NCBI GenBank assembly: GCA_027186245.1
Contig: CP114483.1
Span: 33,451,642-33,515,641, forward strand
Length of the DNA: 64,000 nt
Direction: 5' to 3'
Source of the DNA: Coriaria nepalensis
Taxonomy: Eukaryota > Streptophyta > Magnoliopsida > Cucurbitales > Coriariaceae
The position numbers and the translations under genes were made by a program. Every line of letters begins with the position of its first letter. The first letter of the stretch is position 1. The notes under the pieces were generated by a model. That model was not told the DNA's origin and searched no databases. It worked only from the letters and a program-made list of their open reading frames with translations. Positions 63,671 through 64,000 of this stretch are shown here, one piece after another.

Positions 63671-63901
63671 ATGGGAACTTTAATGGGAGAATTGGAAAGG
63701 AACAATTTATTTTGTTTGAATGTGATTGGAAAGGTTCATACCACAAGGGTTTGCAAAATTGATGAGTTCGGAGTTACCTCCATTGATTTCTCGCAACTCG
63801 TACATACTGGAGTGCGACTTAATGATGATCCATTCGTTAATTACATTATCAGGTCAATCAAGTATACTATGTTGCGGATGAACGAACTCCTAAGTTGGTA
63901 G
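63671..63901 (+). CDS. Unrecognised open reading frame
   Basis: An ATG-initiated frame of 76 residues (starting MGTLMGELERNNLF). It has mixed composition without low complexity and contains VCKIDEFGVTSIDFSQLVHT. I do not recognise a family. A second open stretch (MKQRDLYNLGFSNIEHDEDD) continues to the window end in another frame. It could be an exon of a gene extending beyond 64,000 or a decayed fragment. Confidence 0.22.
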   Translation: MGTLMGELERNNLFCLNVIGKVHTTRVCKIDEFGVTSIDFSQLVHTGVRLNDDPFVNYIIRSIKYTMLRMNELLSW

Positions 63902-64000
63902 GTGTGATGACGATGAAGCAACGAGATTTATATAATCTTGGCTTTTCCAACATAGAGCATGATGAAGATGACAAATACTTTGACCTTGTGTTGATGTAGA

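Overview
This is nuclear DNA from a flowering plant, most likely a eudicot. The coding exons are split by short AT-rich GT-AG introns and separated by AT-rich intergenic DNA. The genes belong to plant families (LBD, VQ, BOI-type RING, DUF26), and the interspersed DNA holds copia, gypsy and hAT-type remnants plus many microsatellites. I cannot name the species. Exon borders were read by eye from splice signals and family knowledge; every multi-exon model given keeps frame arithmetically unless stated.

Layout. 1-12.6 kb: C-terminal end of a cyclin-T-like gene (+); CYP59-like cyclophilin/RRM protein (-, 14 exons), tail-to-tail with the cyclin and head-to-head with an At4g15545/NAIP-like coiled-coil gene (+, 9 exons); ribosomal protein eL13 (-, 4 coding exons). 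After eL13 come a captured exon of a DUF1279-like gene, an intron-containing eL13 pseudogene (+) and a copy of the NAIP-like gene's 3' region. 13.7-15.1 kb: class I LBD transcription factor (-). 15-23.4 kb: AT-rich DNA with microsatellites, a broken copia element and diverged repeats. 23.5-25.9 kb: PGAP3/PER1-like gene (+) whose fourth exon shows two lesions. 27.0-37.2 kb: two convergent eEF2 genes encoding the same 843-residue protein, separated by 4 kb holding a gypsy chromovirus remnant. 38.0-42.3 kb: TURAN/ALG1-like glycosyltransferase (-, about 16 exons) with two small DNA transposons in its introns. 42.3-48.6 kb: AT-rich DNA with no gene seen. 48.6-49.6 kb: BOI-related RING protein (-). 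50.4-54.4 kb: inactivated Ty1/copia retrotransposon with both LTRs and a 5-bp target-site duplication. 56.3 kb: VQ protein (-). 58.2-61.6 kb: COG5 (-). 62.2-62.9 kb: DUF26 secreted protein (-). The last 700 bases hold one unrecognised open frame.

Most of the genes are housekeeping: transcription elongation and RNA processing (cyclin T, CYP59), translation (eL13, two eEF2), the secretory and glycosylation pathway (PGAP3, TURAN, COG5), plus a few regulatory or stress genes (LBD, VQ, RING, DUF26). They are not an operon or cluster with one function. I see no CRISPR array, no bacterial-type system and no clear novel multi-gene system.

The strongest unusual signal is the eEF2 pair. By hand count, exons 3 and 4 differ at 13 silent sites in 2,441 bases, whereas exon 2 differs at 5 in 88, and the leader introns, most of intron 2 and the 3' regions do not align by eye. 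The similarity begins 29 bases before exon 3 and stops at the stop codon, which points to a gene-conversion tract.
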